From NCBI RefSeq assembly GCF_021117385.1, contig NZ_CP088252.1:2418001-2482000 (forward strand): a stretch of DNA of 64,000 nucleotides, written 5' to 3'. This DNA comes from Frateuria soli. GTDB taxonomy: Bacteria > Pseudomonadota > Gammaproteobacteria > Xanthomonadales > Rhodanobacteraceae. The notes beneath the pieces are model-generated. The model did not search any database, had not been told where the DNA came from, and saw nothing but the letters and a program-made list of their open reading frames with translations. The position numbers and the translations under genes were made by a program. Position 1 is the first letter of the stretch. Each line of letters begins with the position of its first letter. Positions 24,787-33,467 of this stretch are shown here, piece after piece.

Positions 24787-24828
24787 ATGACCGAGGTCAA
24801 GAGTGCGGCCGGCACGGCTGCGCATGAT
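24787..24828 (+). promoter_or_regulatory. FNR/DNR-type binding site and -10 element of the nos operon
   Basis: ATGAC-CGAG-GTCAA (24787-24800) is a near-perfect dyad of the FNR/DNR/NNR type (TTGAY-N4-RTCAA). A -10-like CATGAT lies at 24823-24828. If transcription starts near 24835, the dyad is centred at about -41.5, the exact spacing of class II activation by CRP/FNR-family regulators. No good -35 is present, as expected for such promoters. This fits induction of nitrous oxide respiration under low oxygen or nitric oxide. The regulator itself is not in the window. Confidence 0.6.
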
Positions 24829-24857
24829 CCCGCCGTACTCCCGGACGGGTTCCTGCG

Positions 24858-25085
24858 GTGATCCAGTGCAACGCCCTCATTGTCGGAGCCGGCCCCGTCG
24901 GCCTGTTCCAGGTCTTCGAGCTGGGCCTGCTCGGGCTGCGCGCGCACCCCAGCCCCGGCGACAGCGCACCCCTGCAGTACACGACCGCCCGCCCGGCGCT
25001 GCAGCGGCGCCTGGACGTGCGCGAAGCCGAAAGCACCGACGTCGTGGCGCAGCCGCCACCACGCGTCGCAGCCCGCGTGGCCTGA
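24858..25085 (+). pseudogene. Remnant of a flavin-dependent thioredoxin-reductase/ferredoxin-NADP reductase-like gene
   Basis: From GTG 24858 the frame reads [20 protein letters not shown], a clear N-terminal FAD-binding Rossmann motif (GAGPVG) as in ferredoxin-NADP reductases of the thioredoxin-reductase type. Similarity stops after about 30 residues (near 24953). The following 40 codons are low-complexity Arg/Pro/Ala sequence with no family features, and no other frame resumes the enzyme. The expected protein would be about 300 residues. I therefore call it a 5' remnant after deletion. It now lies in the leader of the nos transcript. Confidence 0.65.
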
Positions 25086-25136
25086 CGTCCCGAAGCTTTC
25101 GCACTCGCACCAAGACGCACACCGGGAGATCCTCCC

Positions 25137-26204
25137 ATGCAACGCTCCATCGATCCCTCCGAACCGCGTTCGCCCGAGCGCCGGCGATTGCTGCGGCAGG
25201 CCGGTCAGCTCGCCATCGCCGGCGGCCTGCTCGCTGGCGGCGGCTGGGCGGTGCTCAAGCGCAGGCAGAACCTGTGGCAGGTGCGCCGCGAGCGCACGCT
25301 GATGCAGACCTCCGTTTCGGTGACCTGCCTGGCCGACGACGTGCAGGCCGCCGGCGCGGCGATCGAGGTGGCGTTCGCGCGCATGGCGGCGACCGCCGCC
25401 GAGCTGACCCGCTTCGACCCGGCCAGCCCGCTGGCGCGACTCAACCGCGACGGCCAGCTGGCGCAGGTTCCCGCGCAACTGGACACCGTGCTGCGCCAGG
25501 CACTCTCGCTCTCGCGGCTGACCGGGGGCGCGTTCGACCCGACGGTGCTGCCGGTGCTGCGCTATTTCGAGACGCTGCGCGGCACCCGCCGCACCGACGC
25601 CCGCGAGCAGCGCGTGGCTGGTGACCGCGACGCGCTGGTCGGCTACCGCGACCTCGCGCTCGATGCGCGCGGCGCGCGGCTGCTGCGGCCGGGCATGGCG
25701 GTCACGCTGGACGGCATCGCCAAGGGCCACGTGGTCGACCAGGGCATCGCCGCGCTGCGCGGCAAAGGCATCGAGTACGGCCTGATCGACGCCGGCGGCG
25801 ACATCCACGCGATCTGCGGCAACGACCCCGAGCGGCACTGGAACGTCGGCATCGTCGACCCGTCCGACGTCGGTCGCGTGGCAGCGGTGCTGCAGGTGCG
25901 CAACGCGGCGCTATCCACTTCCGGCAACTACCGGGTGTTCTTCTCCGCCGACCGGCGCCTGTTCCATATCGTCAACCCGCGCACCGGCTGGTCGCCGCAG
26001 AGCTATTCGAGCGTGACCGTGATGGCGCAGCGCTCGGTGCTGGCCGACGGCATGAGCACGGCGGCGTTTTCGCTGGAACTGCCGCAACTGTCTTCGCTGA
26101 TGGCGTCGCAGGATCACCAGTGGCTGGCGTTCTCGCGCACCGGCGAGCGGCGCTGGCGCTCGCGCGAGCTGCCGCTGATCGCCGGCCAGGCGGAGCAGGT
26201 GTGA
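25137..26204 (+). CDS. nosX: FAD:protein FMN transferase NosX (ApbE family)
   Basis: The 355-residue protein is an ApbE-type flavin transferase: RTLMQTSVSVTCL, ELTRFDPASPLARLN, LTGGAFDPTVLPVL, VTLDGIAKGHVVDQGI and GLIDAGGDIHAICG are the family blocks, with the GDGIAKG-like site and the C-terminal VLADGMSTAAFSLE. The N-terminus ERRRLLRQAGQLAIAGG is a twin-arginine-type signal. In nos clusters the NosX enzyme attaches FMN to a threonine of NosR in the periplasm. It is the first gene of the operon here, whereas it is often the last; its stop overlaps the nosR start by one base. Confidence 0.9.
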   Translation: MQRSIDPSEPRSPERRRLLRQAGQLAIAGGLLAGGGWAVLKRRQNLWQVRRERTLMQTSVSVTCLADDVQAAGAAIEVAFARMAATAAELTRFDPASPLARLNRDGQLAQVPAQLDTVLRQALSLSRLTGGAFDPTVLPVLRYFETLRGTRRTDAREQRVAGDRDALVGYRDLALDARGARLLRPGMAVTLDGIAKGHVVDQGIAALRGKGIEYGLIDAGGDIHAICGNDPERHWNVGIVDPSDVGRVAAVLQVRNAALSTSGNYRVFFSADRRLFHIVNPRTGWSPQSYSSVTVMAQRSVLADGMSTAAFSLELPQLSSLMASQDHQWLAFSRTGERRWRSRELPLIAGQAEQV

Positions 26205-28411
26205 TGCACACGCCACGCTCATCCGTCGGGCGCCTGCTGCTGGCGCTGTGCCTGCTGTTGCTCGCGCCCGCCGCGCTGGCCGGCATCGACGCGAAGTACC
26301 CGCAGCTGCACCAGGTGTTCCCGCAGGCCACCCGCTACGGCGACATCGAGGGCACGCCGCCGGCCGCCGCGGTGTACCAGGGCGACAAGGTGATCGGCTA
26401 CGTGTTCGAGACGGTGATGGTGGCGCCGGTGCCGGCCTACTCGGGCGCGCCGATCAACCTGCTGGTCTCGATCGGCACCGACGGCAGCATCCGCGACGCG
26501 CGCGTGCTGGAGCAGCACGAGCCGATCCTGCTGGTCGGCATTCCGGTGCAGAAACTGTACGACTTCGTCGCCCGCTACATCGGCCATCGCGTGGACGACA
26601 AGATCGTGGTCGGTGGCGGCGCCAGCGGCAGCGTGCGCATCGATGCGATCAGCAGCGCCACGGTGACCTCGATGGTGGTCAACGAAACCATCATGAACTC
26701 GGCGCTGAAAGTGGCCGCCTCACGCAAGCTGATCGCCGGCGCGGCCGACACCGGTGCGGCCACCGCCGCGGTGCGCGCCAACTACTACCAGGACGCCGAC
26801 TGGAAGACGCTGACCGGCAACGGTGCGATCGGCCACCTGCGCCTGGCGCGCCAGGCCATCACCGAGGCATTCAAGGGCCAGCCCGAGAGCGGCCTGGTCG
26901 ACGACCCCACCGCGCCGCCCAGGGACGAGGACGAGGGCGAGCAGACCTTCATCGACCTGTACTTCGCCGACGTCACCCCGCCCACGGTCGGCCGCAACCT
27001 GCTCGGCGCACAGGCCTACGCCGACCTGATGAAGCACCTCAAGCCCGGCGACAGCGCACTCGCGGTGATGGCCAACGGCATCTACTCGTTCAAGGGCCTG
27101 GGCTACGTGCGCGGCGGCATCTTCGACCGCGTGCACCTGCTGCAGGACGGCAAGCTGGTGCTGTTCAAGGACTCCGACCTGGTGGCGCTGAACGATCCGC
27201 AGTTGCGCGGCATGCCGGAATTCAGGGAGCAGGCGATCTTCATCGTGCGCAGCGGGGCCACGGCCGGCATCCCCGGCTTCGACGCCACGCGGCCGTGGAC
27301 GCTGCAGCTGCTGGTCAATCGCCAGGTCGGCCCGCTGCGGAGCATCTATCACACCTTCACCCGCGACTACCGCATGCCGGCGGCGTACACCACGCGACCG
27401 GAAGCGACCGCGGAATCCGCGGCCGGTGCGCCACCGGCCAACGCCGCGTTGTGGCAGAAGATCTGGTACGGCCGGCGCGTCGATATCGCCCTGCTGCTGG
27501 GCGGACTGGCCGTGCTCACGCTGATCCTGGTGTTCCAGGACTGGATCGTGAAATACCCGGTGTTGCTCGAACGCGTGCGCACGGGCTTCCTGGTCTACAC
27601 GCTGGTGTTCATCGGCTGGCACGGGCTGGCGCAGCTGTCGGTGGTGAACATCTTCACCTTCATCCAGTCGCTGCTGCACGGCTTCCATTGGGAGACCTTC
27701 CTGATGGACCCGCTGATCTTCATCCTGTGGGTGTTCGTGGCGGCCACGCTGCTGCTGCTCGGGCGCGGCGTGTACTGCGGCTGGCTGTGCCCGTTCGGTG
27801 CGCTGCAGGTGCTGGTGAGCAAGGTCGCCAAGCGCCTGCGCGTGCCGCAGTTCGAGTTCCCCAGGGCGGTGCACGAGCGGCTGTGGGCGCTCAAGTACGT
27901 CATCCTGCTGGTGCTGTTCGGCATGTCGCTGCAGTCGCTCAACACCGCCGAGCACTACGCCGAGATCGAGCCGTTCAAGACCGCGATCAACCTGCATTTC
28001 GCCCGTTCCTGGAGCTACGTCCTCTACGCGGTGGTGCTGACCGGGATTTCGGCCTTCAACCACAAGTTCTACTGCCGCTACGTGTGCCCGCTGGGCGCGG
28101 GACTGGCGGTGTCCGGACGCTGGCGCCTGTTCGAATGGCTGCGCCGCCGGCCCGAGTGCGGCAAGCCCTGCCAGGTCTGCGCCAACGAATGCGAGATCAA
28201 GGCAATCCATGCGGACGGCCGTATCGACTTCAACGAATGCCACTACTGCCTGGATTGCCAGGTCACCCGCGTCAACGACCACAAGTGCCCGCCGCTGGTG
28301 CAGCAGCGCAAGAAGCGCGAACGCGCCGCGCGACCGCTGCCCACGCCGGTGCTGACGATTACCCCGGCGTCCGCGCCGGAAACGCCCCAGCCGACGACCG
28401 TCGCCGACTGA
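26204..28411 (+). CDS. nosR: NosR, membrane iron-sulfur flavoprotein for nitrous oxide respiration
   Basis: The 735-residue protein has a signal (LLLALCLLLLAPAALAG), then a periplasmic FMN-binding domain with the covalent flavin motif DAISSATVTS near residue 150. About six transmembrane helices follow. The cytoplasmic ends carry GVYCGWLCPFGALQ and FYCRYVCPLGAGLA (CxxxCP motifs), and the C-terminus has two 4Fe-4S clusters (CGKPCQVCANECEIKAI and ECHYCLDCQ). NosR feeds electrons to NosZ and is needed for whole-cell nitrous oxide reduction. The length matches known NosR. It overlaps nosX and precedes nosZ by 27 bases. Confidence 0.96.
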   Translation: MHTPRSSVGRLLLALCLLLLAPAALAGIDAKYPQLHQVFPQATRYGDIEGTPPAAAVYQGDKVIGYVFETVMVAPVPAYSGAPINLLVSIGTDGSIRDARVLEQHEPILLVGIPVQKLYDFVARYIGHRVDDKIVVGGGASGSVRIDAISSATVTSMVVNETIMNSALKVAASRKLIAGAADTGAATAAVRANYYQDADWKTLTGNGAIGHLRLARQAITEAFKGQPESGLVDDPTAPPRDEDEGEQTFIDLYFADVTPPTVGRNLLGAQAYADLMKHLKPGDSALAVMANGIYSFKGLGYVRGGIFDRVHLLQDGKLVLFKDSDLVALNDPQLRGMPEFREQAIFIVRSGATAGIPGFDATRPWTLQLLVNRQVGPLRSIYHTFTRDYRMPAAYTTRPEATAESAAGAPPANAALWQKIWYGRRVDIALLLGGLAVLTLILVFQDWIVKYPVLLERVRTGFLVYTLVFIGWHGLAQLSVVNIFTFIQSLLHGFHWETFLMDPLIFILWVFVAATLLLLGRGVYCGWLCPFGALQVLVSKVAKRLRVPQFEFPRAVHERLWALKYVILLVLFGMSLQSLNTAEHYAEIEPFKTAINLHFARSWSYVLYAVVLTGISAFNHKFYCRYVCPLGAGLAVSGRWRLFEWLRRRPECGKPCQVCANECEIKAIHADGRIDFNECHYCLDCQVTRVNDHKCPPLVQQRKKRERAARPLPTPVLTITPASAPETPQPTTVAD

Positions 28412-28438
28412 CCCCTGCAAGCCAACCTGCCCCAACGG

Positions 28439-30394
28439 ATGGAAGCCATGCACGACGAATCGAACAAGAACCCTGGCCCGGGCGAGGCATCCGCCGACCC
28501 GGCGCGCCGCAACTTCATCAAGACCAGCGCGCTGGCCGGCCTTGCCGGCGCCGGCGGGCTGGTGGGCGGGTTTGCGCTGGGGAGCCGCAATGCGAAGGGC
28601 ACCCGACCCGACCACGAGGAGGGGCACGACAAGGACGAGCAGGAGGAGCACGAGCATGCGGCGGCTTCCGACCACGTCGCACCCGGCCAGCTCGACGAGT
28701 ACTACGGCTTCTGGAGCGGCGGCCAGTCCGGCGAGATCCGCCTGGTCGGTCTGCCCTCGATGCGCGAGCTGATGCGCATCCCGGTGTTCAACCCCGACTT
28801 CACCATCGGCTGGGGCGTCACCAATGAGAGCAAGCGCGTGCTCGGCGCCAACTTCCCGCCCGGCGGGGACTGCCACCATCCGCACATGAGCCAGACCGAC
28901 GGCCATTACGACGGACGCTACGTGTTCATCAACGACAAGGCGCACAGCCGCGTGGCGCGCATCCGCTGCGACGTGATGCGCACCGATCGCATCGTCGAGA
29001 TTCCCAACGTGCAATCGATCCACGGCCTGCGCGTGCAGCGTGCGCCGCGCACCGGCTACGTTTTCGCCAACGCCGAGTTCCTGATCCCCCAGCCCAACGA
29101 CGGCCACGGGCTGGAGGACACGGACAAGTACCAGACCATGTTCAGCGCCATCGACGGTGACACCATGGAAGTGAAGTGGCAGGTGCTGGTGGACGGCAAC
29201 CTGGACAACACCGAGGCCGACTACGCGGGCAAGTACGCGATCTCCACCTGCTACAACTCCGAGCACGGCATGGACCTGCCGGGCACCATGCAGGCCGAGC
29301 GCGACTGGGCGGTGGTGTTCAACATCGCGCGCATCGAGGAGGCCGTGAAGCAGGGCAAGTTCAAGACCATCGGCGACTCCAGGGTGCCGGTGGTGGACGG
29401 CCGCCACGGTTCGCCGCTGACGCTCTACATCCCGGTGCCCAAGAGCCCGCACGGCATCAATGCCACCCCGGACGGCAAGTACGTGGTGGCCAACGGCAAG
29501 CTTTCCCCCACCGTGACGGTGATCAGCTGGGCGCTGGTCGACGACTGGTTCGCCGGCAAGCTCAAGGACCCGCGCGACACCGTGGTAGCCGAGCCGGAGC
29601 TGGGCCTGGGGCCGCTGCACACCGCCTACGACGGCCGCGGCAACGGCTACACCACGCTGTTCATCGACAGCCAGATCGCCAAGTGGAACATCGAGGACGC
29701 GATCGCCGCCTACGCCGGCAAGAAGGTCAACTACCTGCGCCAGAAGATCGACGTCGCCTACCAGCCCGGCCATTGCCACACCTCGATGGGCGAATCGCGC
29801 GATGCCGACGGCAAGTGGCTCGTCTCGCTCAACAAGTTCTCCAAGGACCGCTTCCTGTCCACCGGCCCGCTGCACCCGGACAACGACCAGCTCATCGACA
29901 TCTCCGGCGAGACCATGAAACTGGTCGCCGACGGCCCGGTGTACGCCGAGCCGCACGACGTCACCCTGGTCCACCGGCGGGTGCTGGCGGACAAGGTCAA
30001 GCGCCGCTGGGACCGCGACGATCCCTACTTCGCCGAAACGATTGCCATGGCCAGGCGCCACGGCATCAACGTGCTGGCCGACAGCAAGGTCATCCGCGAA
30101 GGCCGCAAGGTGTTCGTCTACATGACGTCCGCCGCGCCGATCTTCGGCATGGGCAGCTTCAAGGTGAAGAAGGGCGACGAGGTCACCGTGGTGGTGACCA
30201 ACATCGACGGCGTGGAGGACCTGGCGCACGGCTTCTGCATCGCCAACTACGGCATCAACATGGAGATCAGCCCCGGCGCCACCTCCTCGGTCACCTTCAC
30301 CGCCGACAAGGCGGGGGTGTTCTGGTACTACTGCACGTTCTTCTGCCATGCCATGCACATGGAGATGAGCGGGCGGATGCTGGTGGAGGCCTGA
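28439..30394 (+). CDS. nosZ: Nitrous-oxide reductase NosZ (clade I, Tat-exported)
   Basis: The 651-residue enzyme reduces N2O to N2 in the periplasm. A twin-arginine signal ([19 protein letters not shown]) marks clade I. CuZ ligands are all visible: CHHPH (146-149), [31 protein letters not shown] and AEPHD. The C-terminal cupredoxin has LAHGF and the CuA loop [12 protein letters not shown] (Cys632, Cys636, His640, Met643). Odd points are an acidic His-rich insert at residues 58-79, and Phe634 where Pseudomonas stutzeri has Trp620. A second ATG at 28448 is an alternative start. It is followed by a strong hairpin before nosD. Confidence 0.98.
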   Translation: MEAMHDESNKNPGPGEASADPARRNFIKTSALAGLAGAGGLVGGFALGSRNAKGTRPDHEEGHDKDEQEEHEHAAASDHVAPGQLDEYYGFWSGGQSGEIRLVGLPSMRELMRIPVFNPDFTIGWGVTNESKRVLGANFPPGGDCHHPHMSQTDGHYDGRYVFINDKAHSRVARIRCDVMRTDRIVEIPNVQSIHGLRVQRAPRTGYVFANAEFLIPQPNDGHGLEDTDKYQTMFSAIDGDTMEVKWQVLVDGNLDNTEADYAGKYAISTCYNSEHGMDLPGTMQAERDWAVVFNIARIEEAVKQGKFKTIGDSRVPVVDGRHGSPLTLYIPVPKSPHGINATPDGKYVVANGKLSPTVTVISWALVDDWFAGKLKDPRDTVVAEPELGLGPLHTAYDGRGNGYTTLFIDSQIAKWNIEDAIAAYAGKKVNYLRQKIDVAYQPGHCHTSMGESRDADGKWLVSLNKFSKDRFLSTGPLHPDNDQLIDISGETMKLVADGPVYAEPHDVTLVHRRVLADKVKRRWDRDDPYFAETIAMARRHGINVLADSKVIREGRKVFVYMTSAAPIFGMGSFKVKKGDEVTVVVTNIDGVEDLAHGFCIANYGINMEISPGATSSVTFTADKAGVFWYYCTFFCHAMHMEMSGRMLVEA

Positions 30395-30400
30395 GCCTCG

Positions 30401-30432
30401 AGCCCTGCCGCCGCGCACGCGGCGGCAGGGCT
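30401..30432 (+). promoter_or_regulatory. Perfect 14-bp hairpin between nosZ and nosD
   Basis: AGCCCTGCCGCCGC (30401-30414) pairs without mismatch to 30419-30432 across a GCAC loop. It begins six bases after the nosZ stop and ends 15 bases before the nosD GTG. No T-run follows, so partial termination or 3'-end protection is more likely than a full stop. It would let nosZ mRNA outlast the nosDFYL part. Confidence 0.65.
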
Positions 30433-30447
30433 GGCCGGTGATGCCTG

Positions 30448-31707
30448 GTGAACCTGTTCCGCGCCCTGTCCACTGCCCTGCTGGCCATCCTGCTGGTCGC
30501 GCCCGCGTGGGCGGGCGACCTGCTCGAACAGGTCGTGGCCGCAGCGCCCGCCGGCGCCACCGTCCGCGTGCCGGCGGGCGTGCACGCGGTGCACCTGAAG
30601 CTTGAAAGGCCCATCACGCTGGTGGGCGAACCCGGTGCGATCCTCGACGGCGGCGGCCGCGGCGACGTGCTTCGCATCAGCGCCGCCAACGTCACCGTGC
30701 GAGATCTGATCGTCCGGCGCAGCGGCACCGACCTCACCGCCATGAACGCCGGCATCTACATCGAGCGCAAGGCGCGCGACGTGGTCATCCGCGCCAACCG
30801 CGTCGAAGCGAGCCTGTTCGGCATCTACCTCGACGGCGCCTCCAACGTGCGCGTCGAGCGCAACGTCGTCCGCGGCCTGCGCAACCTGCGCGTAGCCGAC
30901 CGTGGCGACGGCATCCACCTGTGGAACGACAGCGGCTGCACCATCGAGGGCAACGACGTGGCCGGCACGCGCGACGGCATCTACGTCTACGTAAGCTCGG
31001 GCAACACCATCGCGCGCAACCTGGTGCACGGCGTGCGCTACGGCGTGCACTACATGTATTCCCAGCACAACCTGCTGCTGGACAACGTCAGCCGCGGCAA
31101 CCTCGCCGGCTACGCGCTGATGGCCTCGCATCACCTGAAGGTGATCGGCAACAGCTCCGAGGACGAGGGCTCCTACGGCTTCCTGCTCAACTACATCTCC
31201 CACAGCGAGGTCGCCGGCAACCGCGTGTACCGCATCAACGGCCAGAGCGACGACGCCGGCGGCACCATCGAGGGCACCGAGGGCAAGGGCCTGTTCGTCT
31301 ACCTCTCGCAGTTCAACAGCTTCCACGACAACCTCGTGGCCGACTCGCAGATCGGCATCCACGTGACCGCCGGATCGGAGAGCAACCGCTTCCGGGCCAA
31401 CCGCTTCGAGGACAACCGGCTGCAGGTGAAGTACGTGCAGAACCTGGCGCAGGAGTGGTCCGAGCGCGGCCGCGGCAATTTCTGGAGCGACTACCTGGGC
31501 TGGGACCTGGACGCCGACGGCATCGGCGACGTTCCCTTCCGCCCCAACGACGGCGTCGACGTGCTGCTCTGGAAGTACCCGTCCGCGCGCAACCTGATGT
31601 CCAGCCCCTCGGTGCTGCTGATGCGCTACGTGCAACGCGCCTTCCCGGTGTTCACGCCGCCCTCGGTGCAGGACAGCCACCCGCTGATGAAAGCCCCACG
31701 ACCATGA
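30448..31707 (+). CDS. nosD: NosD, periplasmic copper-site maturation protein
   Basis: The 419-residue exported protein (signal LSTALLAILLVAPAWAG) is built of parallel beta-helix repeats: runs such as GIYIERKARDVVIRANRV, GIYLDGASNVRVERNVV and GIHLWNDSGCTIEGNDV. The C-terminus has the NosD-typical GNFWSDYLGWDLDADGIGD segment. NosD works with the NosFY transporter and NosL to assemble the CuZ cluster of NosZ. The start is GTG. Its stop overlaps the nosF start by four bases, so nosDFY are translationally coupled. Confidence 0.95.
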   Translation: MNLFRALSTALLAILLVAPAWAGDLLEQVVAAAPAGATVRVPAGVHAVHLKLERPITLVGEPGAILDGGGRGDVLRISAANVTVRDLIVRRSGTDLTAMNAGIYIERKARDVVIRANRVEASLFGIYLDGASNVRVERNVVRGLRNLRVADRGDGIHLWNDSGCTIEGNDVAGTRDGIYVYVSSGNTIARNLVHGVRYGVHYMYSQHNLLLDNVSRGNLAGYALMASHHLKVIGNSSEDEGSYGFLLNYISHSEVAGNRVYRINGQSDDAGGTIEGTEGKGLFVYLSQFNSFHDNLVADSQIGIHVTAGSESNRFRANRFEDNRLQVKYVQNLAQEWSERGRGNFWSDYLGWDLDADGIGDVPFRPNDGVDVLLWKYPSARNLMSSPSVLLMRYVQRAFPVFTPPSVQDSHPLMKAPRP

Positions 31708-32633
31708 ACCACGCGATCGAACTGGACAGCCTGGCCAAGCGCTACGGCACGCTCGCCGCGCTCGACGGCATCAGCGCGCGCGTACCACGCGGCCAGGTGA
31801 TCGGGCTGCTCGGCCACAACGGCGCAGGCAAGTCCACGCTGCTCAAGCTGATCCTGGGACTGATCGCGCCCAGCGGCGGCCGCCTTGAAGTACTCGGCCA
31901 AGCACCCTGGCGCGCGCATGCCCTGCGCCGGCGCATCGGCTACCTGCCCGAGAGCGCCACCTTCTACGCCAACCTCACCGCGCGCGAGCTGCTGGACTAC
32001 CTGGCGCGGCTCAAGCAGGCGCCGCGCGCGCAGGTGGCGGTGCTGCTGGAGCGTGTCGGCCTGGCACACGCCGCCGACCGGCGCATCGGCACCTATTCGA
32101 AGGGCATGCGCCAGCGCGTGGGCCTGGCGCAGGCGCTGCTCGGCTCGCCCGAGTTGGTGCTGCTGGACGAGCCGACCACCGGCCTGGACCCGCAGGCCAC
32201 CCGCGAGCTCTACCGCATCGTCGGCGAGCTGCGGGCGGACGGCCGCTGCGTGTTGCTCTCCTCGCACCTGCTGGCCGAGCTGGAGCCGCACATCGACGGC
32301 GCGCTGATCCTGCGCCAGGGCAGGCTGCTGGCCGCCGGCAGCCTGCACGCGCTGGGCGAGCAGGCCGCGCTGCCGGCGCAGGTGCTGTTGCGCCCGCGCG
32401 AGCAGGCCGCGGGCGAGTTGATCGCGCGGCTGCAGGCCGGCGGCCTCAGCGCACGGCCGCGTCCCGATGGCCGGCTGGAACTGGAAGTGCCGCGCGCCAG
32501 CAAGCTGCGCACGCTGCGCGAGCTGCTGGCCGATCCGGCCGTCGTCGACCTGGACGTGCGCGAACCCACCCTGGCGCAGCTCTACGACTGGCTCGGCGCC
32601 GGTCCGCAACTCTCCACCCAGGTGGCCGCATGA
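31704..32633 (+). CDS. nosF: NosF, ABC transporter ATPase of the NosDFY complex
   Basis: The 309-residue ATPase has Walker A GHNGAGKSTLLKL, a Q-loop-like region YLPESATFYANLT, the signature SKGMRQRVGLA, Walker B LVLLDEPTTGLDP, and the H-loop SSHLLAELE. About 80 further residues follow the nucleotide-binding domain, as in other NosF. With NosY and NosD it forms the machine that supplies sulfur or copper-site parts for CuZ maturation. It overlaps nosD and nosY by four bases each. Confidence 0.95.
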   Translation: MNHAIELDSLAKRYGTLAALDGISARVPRGQVIGLLGHNGAGKSTLLKLILGLIAPSGGRLEVLGQAPWRAHALRRRIGYLPESATFYANLTARELLDYLARLKQAPRAQVAVLLERVGLAHAADRRIGTYSKGMRQRVGLAQALLGSPELVLLDEPTTGLDPQATRELYRIVGELRADGRCVLLSSHLLAELEPHIDGALILRQGRLLAAGSLHALGEQAALPAQVLLRPREQAAGELIARLQAGGLSARPRPDGRLELEVPRASKLRTLRELLADPAVVDLDVREPTLAQLYDWLGAGPQLSTQVAA

Positions 32634-33463
32634 ACCCGGTCCTCACCGTCGCCGCCAAGGAGTTCCGCGACGACTTCCGCAACCGCTGGACGATCGCGCT
32701 CACCGTCCTGTTCGCGCTGCTGGCACTGGGCATCGCCTGGTTCGGCAGCGCCGCGGCCGGACGCGTGGGCTTCACCTCGTTCGACGCCACGCTGGCCAGC
32801 CTGACCACGCTGGGCGCATTCGTGATTCCGCTGATCGGCCTGCTGATCGCCTACGACTCGGTGGTGGGCGAGCGCGACGACGGCACGCTGCTGCTGATGC
32901 TGAGCTATCCGCTCTCGCGCGGACAGCTGGTGGCGGGCAAGTTCCTCGGCCACTGCAGCGCGCTGGCGGTGGCCACGCTGGCCGGCTTCGGGCTGGCGGT
33001 GGCGATCATGCAGTGGATGCAGCCGGCCGCGCAGATGGCGCAGGCGTGGCTGCAGATCGGCCGCTTCGTCGCCAGCGCCTCGCTGCTGGGCGCCTGCTTC
33101 GTGGGGCTGGCCTGCCTGATCAGCGTGCAGACTGCCGACAAGGCGCGCGCCGCCGGGCTGGCGCTGATCGGCTGGCTGGCTACCGTGGTGCTGTTCGACC
33201 TGGCCCTGCTGGCGCTGCTGGTGGTCAGCGGCGGCACCCCGTTCGAGCGTGCCGTGTACCCGTACCTGCTGCTGCTCAACCCGGTGGACGTGTTCCGCCT
33301 GGTCAACCTCACCGCGCTGGGCGAGGGCGCGGGCAACGACCTGCTCACCGGCATGACCGCGCATCACGCCTATTCGCCAACCCTGTTGTGCCTGGTGCTG
33401 CTGGGCTGGGCGGCGACACCGTTCGCGTGGGCGATGCTCGCGTTCCGGCGCAAGGAGATCTGA
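32630..33463 (+). CDS. nosY: NosY, ABC transporter permease of the NosDFY complex
   Basis: The 277-residue protein has six predicted membrane helices in the ABC-2 pattern. It opens VLTVAAKEFRDDFRNRWTIA and has the NosY-typical loop AYDSVVGERDDGTLLLMLSY, then PYLLLLNPVDVFRLVNL before the last helices. It pairs with the NosF ATPase and docks NosD on the periplasmic side. The ATG overlaps the nosF stop codon. nosL starts four bases after it ends. Confidence 0.95.
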   Translation: MNPVLTVAAKEFRDDFRNRWTIALTVLFALLALGIAWFGSAAAGRVGFTSFDATLASLTTLGAFVIPLIGLLIAYDSVVGERDDGTLLLMLSYPLSRGQLVAGKFLGHCSALAVATLAGFGLAVAIMQWMQPAAQMAQAWLQIGRFVASASLLGACFVGLACLISVQTADKARAAGLALIGWLATVVLFDLALLALLVVSGGTPFERAVYPYLLLLNPVDVFRLVNLTALGEGAGNDLLTGMTAHHAYSPTLLCLVLLGWAATPFAWAMLAFRRKEI

Positions 33464-33467
33464 CACG

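Noticed and set aside
24880-25302. A second overlapping frame in the nos leader
   Set aside because: It is Ser/Arg/Cys-rich and runs into nosX in another frame; only the GTG 24858 frame shows a real motif.
26720-30418. A 1232-codon minus-strand frame across nosR and nosZ
   Set aside because: Antisense shadow of two well-identified genes.
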